From the NCBI RefSeq assembly GCF_016861605.1, contig NZ_BOLM01000009.1, positions 1 through 64,000 on the forward strand: a DNA stretch of 64,000 bases, in the 5' to 3' direction. This DNA comes from Levilactobacillus wangkuiensis. Its GTDB lineage: Bacteria; Bacillota; Bacilli; Lactobacillales; Lactobacillaceae. The position numbers and the translations under genes are program-made. The first letter of the stretch is position 1. Every line of letters starts with the position of its first letter. This document shows, piece after piece, positions 9,059 to 17,726 of this stretch. The notes under the pieces are model-generated. The model was not told the origin of the DNA. It did no database searches and worked only from the letters and a program-made list of their open reading frames with translations.

Positions 9059-10276
9059 ATGTGGTTTAACAAGCTAAATGCCGCTTTCGTGATCGGGTAT
9101 CCAATCTTTGTTTCCATCATTTGGATCACGGGTTGTCTGTTTTCTGGACTATTTCGCCGACGTCAGTCCCGAACTCTCTTAAACGAGAAGACGGCACCTT
9201 TCGTGTCGATCCTAGTCCCATCCCACAACGAAGCGGAGACTTTACACGCCGCCGTCCGTTCTTTAGCAGAATTAAACTATGAACGATACGAGCTGGTACT
9301 CATCGACGACTGTAGCAGTGACAATACGCTAAGCATTATGGCAGAACTAAAAGCCCAATGGGCCAACATCGCCATCACCATTGTGGCTTTGCCCGTCAAT
9401 CAAGGCAAGGCGAACGCCCTAAACGAAGGGCTTAAAGCCGCTAAGGGCGACTACATCGTCGGCATCGATGCCGATAGTTTACTGGCACCCGACGCCGTCA
9501 CGCAACTGATGACCACGCTGACCTCACAGCCCGATTACGGTGCCGTGACCGGGAAGCCCGTCGTTCGTAATCGCTCCAACTTACTGAGTCGCCTCCAACT
9601 GTTGGAATACATCGGCGTGATAGACCTCATCAAGAAGGCCCAGGCCTACCTGACCGGTTCGATCACCACGGTCTCTGGGGTTATCGTGGCCTTTCGCCGC
9701 GCAGCCTTAGAGGATGTGGGGGGCTGGAATCCGGCCGTCATGACCGAAGATATTGATATTACCTGGCGGATGTACCGTCACCACTGGCGCGTTGCCTACG
9801 AACCGCGCGCGATGTGCTGGATTCTGGTTCCTGAACGCTTACGAGGATTATTGAAGCAGCGCCAGCGGTGGTCACGGGGTGGTTTGGAAGTTCTAGTAAC
9901 TAACTGGCGGGGCTTTTACCGTAATCCTTGGGGCCAACGTTTTCTGCTATTAGAGACCGTCGTCAGCAACCTGTGGGCCATTTCCACGGCACTCAGCGTC
10001 CTGATCTACAGCATCAAGTTGGTGTTCTTGCACGATTTATCACTAGATGGCAACTTGCTGATCATTCTGCTGTGCCTGAGCGGTATTCAATTTACCGTCG
10101 GCTTTCTGGCTTCCCAAATGACCGCGCGACTCGCTGGTCCAGAGCTACTGCTAGTGCCCATCTACGTGCTCTACTACTGGATGATCAATCTGGTCAGCTG
10201 TCTGTCCGCTATCGCATCTTACTTCGTCAGTCCGCAACGCAAGGGGACCTGGCGTAGTCCAGACCGGGGGTTATAA
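9059..10276 (+). CDS. pgaC: Family 2 glycosyltransferase (PgaC/IcaA-like)
   Basis: A 405-residue membrane glycosyltransferase that probably polymerises N-acetylglucosamine from UDP-GlcNAc and moves the chain across the membrane. One N-terminal membrane helix (about 12-32) precedes the GT2 domain: VSILVPSHNEAET (49-61), DAD metal site (137-139), TED catalytic base (229-231) and the QxxRW motif QRQRW (267-271). At least three C-terminal membrane helices follow (about 305-395). An AGGGGAG site lies 11 bp upstream of the ATG. The pgaD-like gene begins 4 bp after the stop. The substrate is inferred from the gene set, not proved. Confidence 0.88.
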   Translation: MWFNKLNAAFVIGYPIFVSIIWITGCLFSGLFRRRQSRTLLNEKTAPFVSILVPSHNEAETLHAAVRSLAELNYERYELVLIDDCSSDNTLSIMAELKAQWANIAITIVALPVNQGKANALNEGLKAAKGDYIVGIDADSLLAPDAVTQLMTTLTSQPDYGAVTGKPVVRNRSNLLSRLQLLEYIGVIDLIKKAQAYLTGSITTVSGVIVAFRRAALEDVGGWNPAVMTEDIDITWRMYRHHWRVAYEPRAMCWILVPERLRGLLKQRQRWSRGGLEVLVTNWRGFYRNPWGQRFLLLETVVSNLWAISTALSVLIYSIKLVFLHDLSLDGNLLIILLCLSGIQFTVGFLASQMTARLAGPELLLVPIYVLYYWMINLVSCLSAIASYFVSPQRKGTWRSPDRGL

Positions 10277-10279
10277 AAT

Positions 10280-10573
10280 ATGAAATTACAAAATTTTGAT
10301 CCAGTGGTTCGGCACAAAACCAGCCGCGCTAGTCGCGTCGTCCGGGCCATTCTCTTAATCGTCCTGTGGCTCTTCGTGGCCCTGGTCGTTTTTGCCAACA
10401 TCAGCTTTAGCCTGGGTTGGTATAGCGACGGCCTAGTCAGCCTATACCTGGTGCTCAACCTGCAGCCCCACGCCAACAATAATCTCTTGATTTTGATTGG
10501 CATCCTACTGCTCATCGTCCCCGTATACTGCGGTTGGCGGTGGCATCAACTGACGAAGGAGGCCCGTTCATGA
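10280..10573 (+). CDS. pgaD: PgaD-like small membrane protein
   Basis: A 97-residue protein with two membrane helices (about 22-45 and 68-88) and basic ends. The size, topology and place between a pgaC-like and a pgaB-like gene match PgaD/IcaD, an accessory subunit needed for polymer synthesis by the glycosyltransferase. Sequence resemblance in this subunit is always weak, so the call rests mainly on context. Its TGA overlaps the ATG of the next gene (ATGA), suggesting translational coupling. Confidence 0.65.
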   Translation: MKLQNFDPVVRHKTSRASRVVRAILLIVLWLFVALVVFANISFSLGWYSDGLVSLYLVLNLQPHANNNLLILIGILLLIVPVYCGWRWHQLTKEARS

Positions 10574-11457
10574 GTCGTCATATTCGCCAAGGCCTACTGG
10601 TCGTCTTGCTCCTGACCCTGGTTTTCACCCTGGGCTGGACCTATGACCGCCAAGCCGCCAAGCAACATCAGACAGAAGAAAGCTACGCCCTGCCTGCTCG
10701 CTATGAAAAAATGAAAGACGGCATCATGGTCTTCTGCTATCACCGGGTCTTAAAGGACTCGATGTCCACGGAAATCGCCCAAAAGCTGTCTAACAACTCG
10801 CAACTGCATGAATTCAACGTGCCTGCGAGTGCGTTTGCCAAGCAGATGGCCTTCTTAAAGAAACATCACGTCAAGGTCATCTCGGCCTCGACCATGACCC
10901 GGATGATACAGTCACACCGTCCTATCAAGGGAAAATACGTGGTCCTGACCTTCGATGATATCGACCGCAGTGTGATTGACAACGCCATCCCCGTCATGCG
11001 CCACTACAATTTTCCGTTCACGACCTTCGTGATCACGGGGAACACTGGCCGCTACCGGGAAGGGAGTCAAATGGCCACCTGGTCTCAGATCAAGGGCGCC
11101 CAAGATGAAGCCGGGCACCTCATGACCCTGGGGTTACACACCCATAACATGCACTACTTAGACAGTAAGATGCAACCGGTTTTCCTGGAACCCCACACCT
11201 TTGGTAAATTCCAAAAGGACTTTGCCACTTCGGTCACGGAGCTGAAGGAACACACCGGCGTGACGGCTACGTCCTTCGCCTACCCTTACGGTGGTGGGAC
11301 GCGCCAGATCAACAACTTCCTGGCTCAACAAGATTTGGACTGGGTCGCCACCTTGGATTCCGGCATCGTTTCCAGCCAGACCAATTTGAACGAAACGCCA
11401 CGGTTGATCATCAACCAGGAGAGTTGGCCCTCCATCAGTGGCTGGCTCGTCAAATAG
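10570..11457 (+). CDS. pgaB: Polysaccharide deacetylase (PgaB/IcaB-like)
   Basis: A 295-residue extracellular, membrane-anchored carbohydrate esterase family 4 deacetylase that would remove acetyl groups from part of the poly-N-acetylglucosamine. An uncleaved signal/membrane helix spans about 7-25. Catalytic signatures are TFDDID (127-132; the DD pair as in IcaB), H190 and H195 as metal ligands with PgaB-like spacing, and SFAYPYGGG near 235. GGAGG lies just upstream of the ATG. The glycosyl hydrolase domain of E. coli PgaB is absent, as in IcaB. Confidence 0.85.
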   Translation: MSRHIRQGLLVVLLLTLVFTLGWTYDRQAAKQHQTEESYALPARYEKMKDGIMVFCYHRVLKDSMSTEIAQKLSNNSQLHEFNVPASAFAKQMAFLKKHHVKVISASTMTRMIQSHRPIKGKYVVLTFDDIDRSVIDNAIPVMRHYNFPFTTFVITGNTGRYREGSQMATWSQIKGAQDEAGHLMTLGLHTHNMHYLDSKMQPVFLEPHTFGKFQKDFATSVTELKEHTGVTATSFAYPYGGGTRQINNFLAQQDLDWVATLDSGIVSSQTNLNETPRLIINQESWPSISGWLVK

Positions 11458-11477
11458 ACTGGCACAACGCAATCCAG

Positions 11478-11527
11478 GTCGTTCCCGACGGCGGCTTCAA
11501 GGTGACCTGCTATGGGGTCGGTTCCAG
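11478..11527 (+). repeat. Type A repeat remnant, A4
   Basis: Only the 5' end of a type A element is left: GTTCCCGACGGCGG, CTTCAAGGTGACCTGCTATG and GGTTCCAG. The partner arm is missing. Confidence 0.7.
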
Positions 11528-11570
11528 ACTGACGTAACACCTTCAATACTACTAAGCAACAACGATTAAA

Positions 11571-11618
11571 AAACACCTCATCCACCAGCCTTAACGGCAA
11601 TTTGGATGAGGCGTTTTC
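11571..11618 (+). terminator. Terminator of the pga operon
   Basis: CACCTCATCCA pairs with TGGATGAGG, followed by CGTTTTC on the plus strand and flanked by an A-run on the other side. Confidence 0.75.
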
Positions 11619-11645
11619 TGTTAGCTTAATATTTACCTATCTACG

Positions 11646-11680
11646 ACAAAACGCCCGCCAACAAAGGACTGACGGGCGTT
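11646..11680 (-). terminator. Terminator after the NCS1 permease
   Basis: AACGCCCG pairs with CGGGCGTT, followed on the minus strand by TTTTG. Confidence 0.7.
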
Positions 11681-11747
11681 AGTTTAGTTGTTTGATTGAC
11701 CTAGTTCACCGTTTGTGAGACACTGCCCCACCACTAGGCTGTTAAGT

Positions 11748-13032
11748 TTACGCGTGAATCGATTGTTTCTGGGTTAGCCGCATCCCGGCCCAGTAAATGA
11801 CCGCCGTGATGGCCATTGCCAGGAACGTTGCCCCGACCGTTGTCGCAATCACTGGCACCTGCTTCAAGCCCCAGTATGCGACAACGCCGAGCACCCAACT
11901 GGCGACCGCCACCCAGTTCACCCCATGGGCATACCAGTAGGCCCCCCGAATCTTGGTGAACTCGCCTAAGCGGTAGTCCTTGCGTTTCAAGAAGAAATAA
12001 TCCACTAAGAACACGGCAATTTCTGGTCCGAGGAACATGCCAATACCATCTAAGAAGGCCTCGAACACATCCAGGAAGCTGGCCAGGTACACCGGAATGA
12101 ACGTGACTAACGTGGCCGCAATCGTCACCAACCACAGACTCACGTTCAACGACAGCCGGTGCGTCATGTTGGTCAGGGCCGAGCCCGCCGACATTAAGTT
12201 GACGGCATTGGCCGTGGTACTCGTGAGCACGATGACCAATAAGGCAATCACACCCAGTCCCAATTTAGCCGCAACCGTACTAGGGTCCGAATTATTGGGG
12301 TCGAAATGGTTTAGCGAAACCGCCGTGCCAATCGTGGCAAATAAGCCAATGAAGGCAAACCAGAATAATCCCACGTTGGCTCCCAGAAATGACGCCGTGG
12401 TTGCCGCAGACTTCTTGGCCGTGAAGCGACTAAAGTCCGAGGCCGCCGTAACCCACGCCAAGTTGAAGGCGGCTAACGTATCGGCCGCCATCCCCGAAGA
12501 CATCCGGAGACGCGTCGGCGCTTGCCACGCCAAGATTTCGTGAAAGGAGACCGTCCGGAAAACCACGACGGATTCCCACAACACAAAGATCACGACCAGG
12601 ACGATGCCGACCCGTTCAATCAGTTGAACCGACCGCGCGCCCAAGGAAATGCTTAATAAATGCAGCACACTCATGATTAGAATGCCGACAATCAGGCCAA
12701 AGGTCCCGCCTGGCTTGCCGTAAAGAGGCCAGCCAAAGAGCTAGCTGATCGACGTGGCGGCGATAAACGTATTCACGGCCGCCCAACCGATGAATTGAAT
12801 CACATTAATCGCGGAGGGAATCAGACTCCCCCGTAAGCCAAATGAAGCGCGAGTGAGCGCCATGGCTGGTACGCCGGTGCGATACCCCATGTAACTGGCA
12901 ACCGCCAGCAGGGCATAGGAAATCAGGCCGACAATCACCAGAGTCGTCGATGCCGTGACAAAGCCACAGGCCGCGATGACCCCACCGATGTACCACGTTC
13001 CGTTATTGGCATTAGCGCCAATCCAAGTCGCA
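11748..13032 (-). pseudogene. Broken NCS1-family permease
   Basis: Remnant of a nucleobase:cation symporter-1 (cytosine/purine/thiamine precursor permease). The frame opens at the element boundary with WIGANANNGTWYIGG, a segment normally about 25-30 residues into these proteins, so the true start has been lost. It then runs to an in-frame TAG at 12741-12743 and continues in the same frame (LFGWPLYGKPGG onward) for another 330 residues to 11748. About 12 membrane segments can be traced. Two independent lesions, an amber codon and loss of the 5' end at the TnpB element, argue that the gene is dead unless the amber is read through. Confidence 0.85.
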
Positions 13033-13034
13033 AG

Positions 13035-13175
13035 TCAATTGCCCCTGAATGAATTCAGAGGCTTGTCGCTCACGTGTCTGGCGACACAGTAGTCCAACAT
13101 GCCTGTAGGCACTCCTACTCATAGTGGCAACATCATCGGGTAATTGACGGCTACCCGTTTAACTATCAGGATCTA
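13035..13175 (-). ncRNA. Probable TnpB guide (reRNA) scaffold
   Basis: In IS605/IS607 elements the sequence from the 3' end of tnpB to the right end is transcribed as the reRNA that TnpB uses, and the guide is the flanking DNA. Here the stretch after the tnpB stop contains several hairpins, the last at 13041-13062. The guide would start at the junction with GCGACTTGGATTGG, i.e. the interrupted permease. The 5' limit is not visible and may lie inside tnpB. Confidence 0.6.
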
Positions 13176-14393
13176 CCCAATAGTCGTTAGTTTTGTAATC
13201 TTTGGGTGCTTGATGCCGTTCAACCAATCTCGGCCAAGCATCTCAATATTCATGGCCCCTAAGCGGTCATCGTTACAACGATACTGACATTGAGAACACC
13301 AATACTCGTGAGTTTCGTGATGCCGGTTGGTTTTCTCAACCAGCCCACACTTGGGACAGCGTTGTGAAGTGAATGCTGGATTCACTTTTACGACGGTGCT
13401 CTGAATAGCCTGAGCCTTGTACGTTAAGAATGATTCTAGCTGGAAGAAAGACCAGGAACGATGACTATTATGCAAGGACTTAGGCAAATCGTCAGTATTG
13501 AATGTCACATTAGTTAAGTCTTCCAAGACAAAAAGTGTATGCGAACCGTATCGTGCAACGAGTGTCTTAGCTAGCCAATGATTCACATCGGTCATCCAGC
13601 GGTTCTCTCGTTGAGCTAGTTGCTTAAGCTTTTTCTTAGCAGACTTGCTACCTTTACTCTGTAGTTGCCGACGAATCTCCAGGAACTTTCTCCGATTACG
13701 TAAGATTTTTTGACCATCAAAGAATAGCGTCTTTCCTTCATTATCAAAGGCAGTCGCTAAAAAGCGCAGACCACGGTCAATACCCACAATTTGAGGGCTA
13801 TCCTTGGCATTGAAATCACTAACTTCCTTTGTGATACCAATATGCAAAAACCACTTGCCTTGGGTGTGGACCAGCTTAGCGGTACCCAGTTTCCAGTCGT
13901 CGGTGAAGTATTTTTCAAACCCCTTATCGGTAAATCTTAACTTAGTTCGTTTGCCTAGAGTCGTTATTGAAATTTGTTGCATCTTGTCTACAAAAGAGTA
14001 ATTACTCTGACGTACCAAATCTGCTTGTGGACGACGAAACCGAATGGGGTTCACCAACCAGTTCAGGCCTCTAGGAACCTGAACCCACTTCTTTTCTTCG
14101 TCCTGGTAATGGTAAGGATGCTGTTTCAACTGTTCCTGAACGGTCTTGTAGCGAGCCACCACCGTCCGGAAAACAGATTGGACCATTTGACTGTTAAGCG
14201 GTGACTCTTGCCGAAACAGTTTGTACAGCTGGTGATTGATTTTTAACCAGCTTAACTGAAACTCATGGTCAAAAATCCATTGACTGACAATATTAGCTAA
14301 TCGTTGATATTCTTGACTCATTGCTAGAAACTGTTCTGCTTGATTCGTATCTGGATAGAGTCTCAGCTTAATTGTTCGTCCTAATTTAACCAA
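13173..14393 (-). CDS. tnpB: TnpB RNA-guided nuclease
   Basis: A 406-residue TnpB, the transposon-encoded ancestor-type nuclease of Cas12. The RuvC catalytic residues look complete: D206 in VGIDRGLRFL, E291 in FVLEDLTNV and the last aspartate at 375/376 in CNDDRLGAMNIEM. A zinc finger CPKC...CSQC (Cys 346, 349, 366, 369) lies between the last two. The full length suggests a functional protein. In this family it cuts DNA matching the reRNA guide next to a short motif, favouring retention of the element. GGGGAGG precedes the start. No tnpA accompanies it. Confidence 0.93.
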   Translation of the reverse strand: MVKLGRTIKLRLYPDTNQAEQFLAMSQEYQRLANIVSQWIFDHEFQLSWLKINHQLYKLFRQESPLNSQMVQSVFRTVVARYKTVQEQLKQHPYHYQDEEKKWVQVPRGLNWLVNPIRFRRPQADLVRQSNYSFVDKMQQISITTLGKRTKLRFTDKGFEKYFTDDWKLGTAKLVHTQGKWFLHIGITKEVSDFNAKDSPQIVGIDRGLRFLATAFDNEGKTLFFDGQKILRNRRKFLEIRRQLQSKGSKSAKKKLKQLAQRENRWMTDVNHWLAKTLVARYGSHTLFVLEDLTNVTFNTDDLPKSLHNSHRSWSFFQLESFLTYKAQAIQSTVVKVNPAFTSQRCPKCGLVEKTNRHHETHEYWCSQCQYRCNDDRLGAMNIEMLGRDWLNGIKHPKITKLTTIG

Positions 14394-14554
14394 TGGATAC
14401 CTCCCCTGAAAATTGGGTTAAGTATACCATGTTTAGCTTTATAGGGGAACATACGTTTCAAAAAAATTATTAAGTTCTGGCATTCATCCCGCGATTAAAA
14501 TCGCGGGTTTTCTGCCTGATCTTTAATAAATTCTAAAAGCAAATCCAATTGCCG

Positions 14555-14750
14555 AGCTAAACCAGTCTTAGCCGCAGGGATGGAGCAAATGAGCCCAGCT
14601 GTGGGAGTTACCTTAGTGGGTCCCCCGCTTAGGTAACTGCTATCTTTGAGACTCGCAATTTGAGGCTCAAAGTAAGCCTGGAGACCGCTCTTCGGCTCCA
14701 GGCGCGCGCCCACAGCGTCCCGGTCTCATTTTCACCAGTCCGGAGGCTCT
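14555..14750 (+). repeat. Structured repeat type B, copy B1
   Basis: Begins ACCAGTCTTAGCCGCAGGGA and ends CACCAGTCCGGAGGC. The hairpin GTTACCTTAGTG/CGCTTAGGTAAC replaces GTTGCCTTAGC/GCTTAGGCAAC of copy B5 by paired changes. Other arms are CTTTGAGAC with GGCTCAAAG and CCTGGAG with CTCCAGG. It lies between the TnpB element and ntd. Confidence 0.85.
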
Positions 14751-14772
14751 GTCAAAGACCAATCAAATTGTT

Positions 14773-15213
14773 TTACAGGATTTCGCCGACGAACTCACCC
14801 TTGGCCATTTTGTTAAAGTCATAGCTCTTAAAATCATCCACGTTCTTGGTATACCAGTGCATGCTCTCGGTAATCATCAAGTTGACCGCCTCGTCCTTTT
14901 CCTGTAAGGCTAGGATGGGCTTCTTGCTCATCGTTGCCACGCCCAACTCGTAGGCCGTGCCGGAGTCTAGGTTCTTGGCTTCAAAGTCGATCACCGTCAC
15001 GATAACATCTGCGGCTTCAATTTGGCCCATGTCCCGATGGAAAATTTCCGTGGCCCACGGTTTCGTGAACTGTTCGTTGGCGGCATCTTGGTGTAACCGG
15101 GGTGAGTAATAATCGGTCACCGTCGGATTAGCAGCTAAAGCAGCTTCTAGGCGTTTGACCCGATCCACCTGTTCGGGACTAAAAAACGGACTTGCGACAT
15201 AAATCTGTGCCAT
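14773..15213 (-). CDS. ntd: Nucleoside 2-deoxyribosyltransferase
   Basis: A 146-residue enzyme that moves 2-deoxyribose between nucleobases, a hallmark of lactobacillus nucleoside salvage. Signatures are the N-terminal IYVASPFFS, an active-site aspartate region IEAADVIVTVID, and the DSGTAYELG segment (about residues 91-99) that contains the catalytic glutamate. It is slightly shorter at the C-terminus than the roughly 157-residue L. leichmannii enzyme. The ATG follows TTGGAGGAA. Transcription seems controlled by a PyrR-type attenuator, which ties the gene to pyrimidine supply. Confidence 0.93.
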   Translation of the reverse strand: MAQIYVASPFFSPEQVDRVKRLEAALAANPTVTDYYSPRLHQDAANEQFTKPWATEIFHRDMGQIEAADVIVTVIDFEAKNLDSGTAYELGVATMSKKPILALQEKDEAVNLMITESMHWYTKNVDDFKSYDFNKMAKGEFVGEIL

Positions 15214-15256
15214 GAAAAAATTCCTCCAATGTTTTCATTTCAACCAGCCGGCCATG

Positions 15257-15352
15257 AAAAAAGCGGCCGGATCCCGCAAGGAGTCAGGCCGCTAGCTCAC
15301 AGTTTCGCTTAAACAGTGAATTCTACCGGACCTTTGTTAGCCTCACGGGACT
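15257..15352 (-). promoter_or_regulatory. PyrR-type attenuator before ntd
   Basis: The minus-strand leader contains AGTCCCGTGAGGCT (15339-15352), an exact match to the PyrR-binding consensus ARUCCNGNGAGGYU. It is followed by a terminator pairing AGCGGCC with GGCCGCT and a T6 run (15257-15293). In this family UMP-bound PyrR stabilises the binding loop and promotes termination. The element normally heads pyr genes, so its use on ntd is notable. Confidence 0.8.
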
Positions 15353-15384
15353 AAGTTAAAAGGACTATTTGGTTGTTGCTAGCT

Positions 15385-15413
15385 ATTATACGGACTTGAA
15401 AATGACTCGTCAA
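15385..15413 (-). promoter_or_regulatory. ntd promoter
   Basis: TTGACG (15408-15413) and TATAAT (15385-15390) lie on the minus strand with 17 bp spacing, about 35 bp ahead of the PyrR-type loop. Confidence 0.85.
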
Positions 15414-15579
15414 TCGTCATTTTCACAAACGTAGGCGTGGTTAACCGGTTGACGCCCGACAGGCGTAGTCTTGATCCCTGTTAAAATAATTTTTAAGTGC
15501 TCACTCGTCCATCACGTCAAGATATTTACCCCTAAATCCATCCATTCTACCGGACATTTCCGAACCATTTCAGTCAAGG

Positions 15580-15608
15580 TTGTCAACCATGCGTTGGCTT
15601 GATACACT
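15580..15608 (+). promoter_or_regulatory. Promoter of the PH-domain gene pair
   Basis: TTGTCA (15580-15585) and TACACT (15603-15608) with 17 bp spacing, 29 bp before the start codon of the first gene. Confidence 0.6.
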
Positions 15609-15636
15609 GGGACTATCACAGGGAGGAGTCACACAC

Positions 15637-16116
15637 ATGGAACAACCACAAACCCATCAATTACCACCCCGTATCAAGCGTATCTGGGGCTTTAGCGCCC
15701 TCGGCAGTCTGCTCGTCTTACTGGTCCTCGACGGTCTGATCTGGCTCGCCTACAAATTCTGGGACTGGCCCCTTTGGCTGGTCATCTTCTTTTTAATCCT
15801 AACCGTCATCGAGCCCACGATTGAAACGGGCTTGATTCCCTACCGTTATCGTTTTACCCGCTACCAGATCACCGACCTGGCCGTGGAAATGCAGGCCGGC
15901 TTCATTTTCCAAAAGCGCGTCGCCATCCCCATCGCCCGGGTGCAAAACGTCACGCTGAACGCCGGTCCCTTACTGCAGTGGCAAAAATTAACCAAGGTCT
16001 CCATCGCCACGGCCGCCACCAGCCACGACATCGAGGGACTAGAATTACCAGAAGCTGAGCGTCTCCGTGAACAAATCATGCGGTTGGCGCAGGAGGCCCG
16101 CCATGACCAAGCCTAA
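15637..16116 (+). CDS. Bacterial PH domain membrane protein (YdbS-like)
   Basis: A 159-residue protein with two adjacent membrane helices (about 20-65), followed by a bPH2 domain that includes YRYRFTRYQITDLAVEMQAG and IPIARVQNVTLNAGP. This layout matches B. subtilis YdbS, which works with YdbT at the membrane; the pair is linked in Bacillus to resistance against some antimicrobial peptides, but the function here is not shown. The ATG at 15637 follows GGAGG; an earlier in-frame ATG has no ribosome binding site. It overlaps the next gene by 14 bp. Confidence 0.82.
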   Translation: MEQPQTHQLPPRIKRIWGFSALGSLLVLLVLDGLIWLAYKFWDWPLWLVIFFLILTVIEPTIETGLIPYRYRFTRYQITDLAVEMQAGFIFQKRVAIPIARVQNVTLNAGPLLQWQKLTKVSIATAATSHDIEGLELPEAERLREQIMRLAQEARHDQA

Positions 16117-17545
16117 GCGCACCCATCCGTTGGGTCTGCTCCAACACATTGCGAAATCATTTAAAGATTATTGGTTTTTAATTATTCTGCTGTTCACCCA
16201 GCGTGAGACGGATTCCATCTGGTTTTGGGCCATCATCACGTTACTGGTTATGGCCTTTATCATCGATCCGCTTGCCAAATGGCTGACCCTGACCTACGTG
16301 GTCGACCCGGATGCCGTGATCATTCACTCCGGCGTCTTCGTCCGCCATCACGAACACATCCCCTATTCCCGGATTCAAACGGTCCAGAGCAAGCAGTGGT
16401 TTTATCTGAAACCGTTTAAATTGGAAGAAGTCCTGATTGAAACCGCCAGCCACGAGGACCGGACGCCGGAAGCCCGCCTCGCCGCCGTTCCAACCAGTGT
16501 GGCCGTTGAGATTGAACGCCGTCGGCAAGCCAGTCTGGCGCCAACCACTACCGCCTCGGCAACCAGCGAGGAAACGCCAACCACGGAAACACCTAGTGTC
16601 CCAACAGATTTACACTACCAGATCAACAATGGCGATTTGATCAAATTTGGACTCACGTCGCTCATTTTTATTCCGTTTCTGCTGGTACTTCTAGGGCTCT
16701 ACAACAAGGTTCCGCGGTCGCTGTCTGACCACCTGATTGCGGACGCGAGCCACCTGGCTTTGGCGCTGCTGATTGGTGGCGCCCTGGTCATCATCGTTGT
16801 GGCCTGGCTGGGCGCCTTTCTCTGGACGCTGACCCGTTACTACCACTTCGAACTCACGCGTCGCGACGACAACCTCATCACGGCCAAGGGACTATTTCAA
16901 CGCAACACCATCACCGCCCCACTGAATCGGCTACAGGCCGTCCGCATCAAGCAAAACATCTTGCGGCAGTGGCTGCATCTCCAAACGGTTCAAATCCTGA
17001 TTGCCTCCAAGGCCGCGAGCGACGATGACGACAATGACCTGGTCATCATGCCGGTCATTCCGACACCGACCGTCTACACCGTCATGCGGCCGTTCATTGA
17101 CTGGTTGCCCGCCCAACGGCCCGACCTCAGCAAGCTGACCGTCCCCCGGAGCTGGTATCAGATTCGTAATGCCCTGCTCACCGTGGCCGCCCCCGTGGCC
17201 CTCCTCTGGTGGCTATTTCCCAGTTGGGGCTGGATCAGCCTCATCTTCCTGCCCATCGCCGTCATGCAGGGACGCTACGCCGCGCACAATACCGCCGGCG
17301 ATCTCATCACGCCCACGTTGCTAGCCCTGCAGACTGGCCACTTCTGGACCCGCGAGGTCTACTACGTGCCGGTCGATAAGATTCAGTCCATGAAGCTGAA
17401 ACGTTCCATCTGGATGAAGCGCACCCAGCTCGCGCACCTGACCATTAACGTGCGCCACGGTAACAAGAATCAGTCGATCCATCTGCGTTATCTCGCAGTA
17501 GCCGCCGCGAACGACATTTATCAGTGGTACCTGCACCAAGCCTAA
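16103..17545 (+). CDS. Bacterial PH domain membrane protein (YdbT-like)
   Basis: A 480-residue partner of the preceding gene. It contains three bPH2-type repeats separated by pairs of membrane helices (about 15-60, 175-250 and 360-395). Repeat signatures are IPYSRIQTVQSKQWFYLKPF, APLNRLQAVRIKQNILRQWL and VPVDKIQSMKLKRSIWMKR. A threonine-rich linker lies near 150-175. Architecture and position match YdbT. GCAGGAGG lies 6 bp before the ATG. The overlap with the upstream gene indicates coupled translation. Confidence 0.85.
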   Translation: MTKPKRTHPLGLLQHIAKSFKDYWFLIILLFTQRETDSIWFWAIITLLVMAFIIDPLAKWLTLTYVVDPDAVIIHSGVFVRHHEHIPYSRIQTVQSKQWFYLKPFKLEEVLIETASHEDRTPEARLAAVPTSVAVEIERRRQASLAPTTTASATSEETPTTETPSVPTDLHYQINNGDLIKFGLTSLIFIPFLLVLLGLYNKVPRSLSDHLIADASHLALALLIGGALVIIVVAWLGAFLWTLTRYYHFELTRRDDNLITAKGLFQRNTITAPLNRLQAVRIKQNILRQWLHLQTVQILIASKAASDDDDNDLVIMPVIPTPTVYTVMRPFIDWLPAQRPDLSKLTVPRSWYQIRNALLTVAAPVALLWWLFPSWGWISLIFLPIAVMQGRYAAHNTAGDLITPTLLALQTGHFWTREVYYVPVDKIQSMKLKRSIWMKRTQLAHLTINVRHGNKNQSIHLRYLAVAAANDIYQWYLHQA

Positions 17546-17563
17546 CTTATTTTGAGTCAAACG

Positions 17564-17608
17564 AAAAGACGCGATACCTGCCACTAATGACAGATACCGC
17601 GTCTTTTG
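17564..17608. terminator. Bidirectional terminator
   Basis: AAAAGACGCG pairs with CGCGTCTTTT between the convergent PH-domain operon and the ABC permease gene. Confidence 0.85.
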
Positions 17609-17726
17609 CTGACCACAGCACGTTCCCCAACGCTCTGCGGTTCCCCTTGGCAACCACCCAACTTCCCCAAGCTGGTAGTCACCGATATGACTTGTTTAAT
17701 TGCCTACTCCGACTCACTCTCTAGCC

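Larger units (their letters stand above)
13033..14510 (-). mobile_element. IS605/IS607-type element carrying only tnpB
   Basis: The element has tnpB but no recognisable tnpA. The right end, downstream of tnpB, has a hairpin pairing GCCTCTGAAT with ATTCAGGGGC (13041-13062) and ends near AATTGACTT at the junction with the permease. Near the other end lies a 20-bp palindrome CCCGCGATT/AATCGCGGG (14488-14507). The left boundary is approximate, and the 5' part of the permease is not found beyond it, so a later rearrangement, perhaps with the adjoining type B repeat, is likely. Confidence 0.75.

Noticed and set aside
14495-14713. 72-codon frame on the minus strand beside the TnpB element
   Set aside because: Most of it lies inside type B repeat B1; the end DLLLEFIKDQAENPRF could be a remnant of another element gene but is too short to support.
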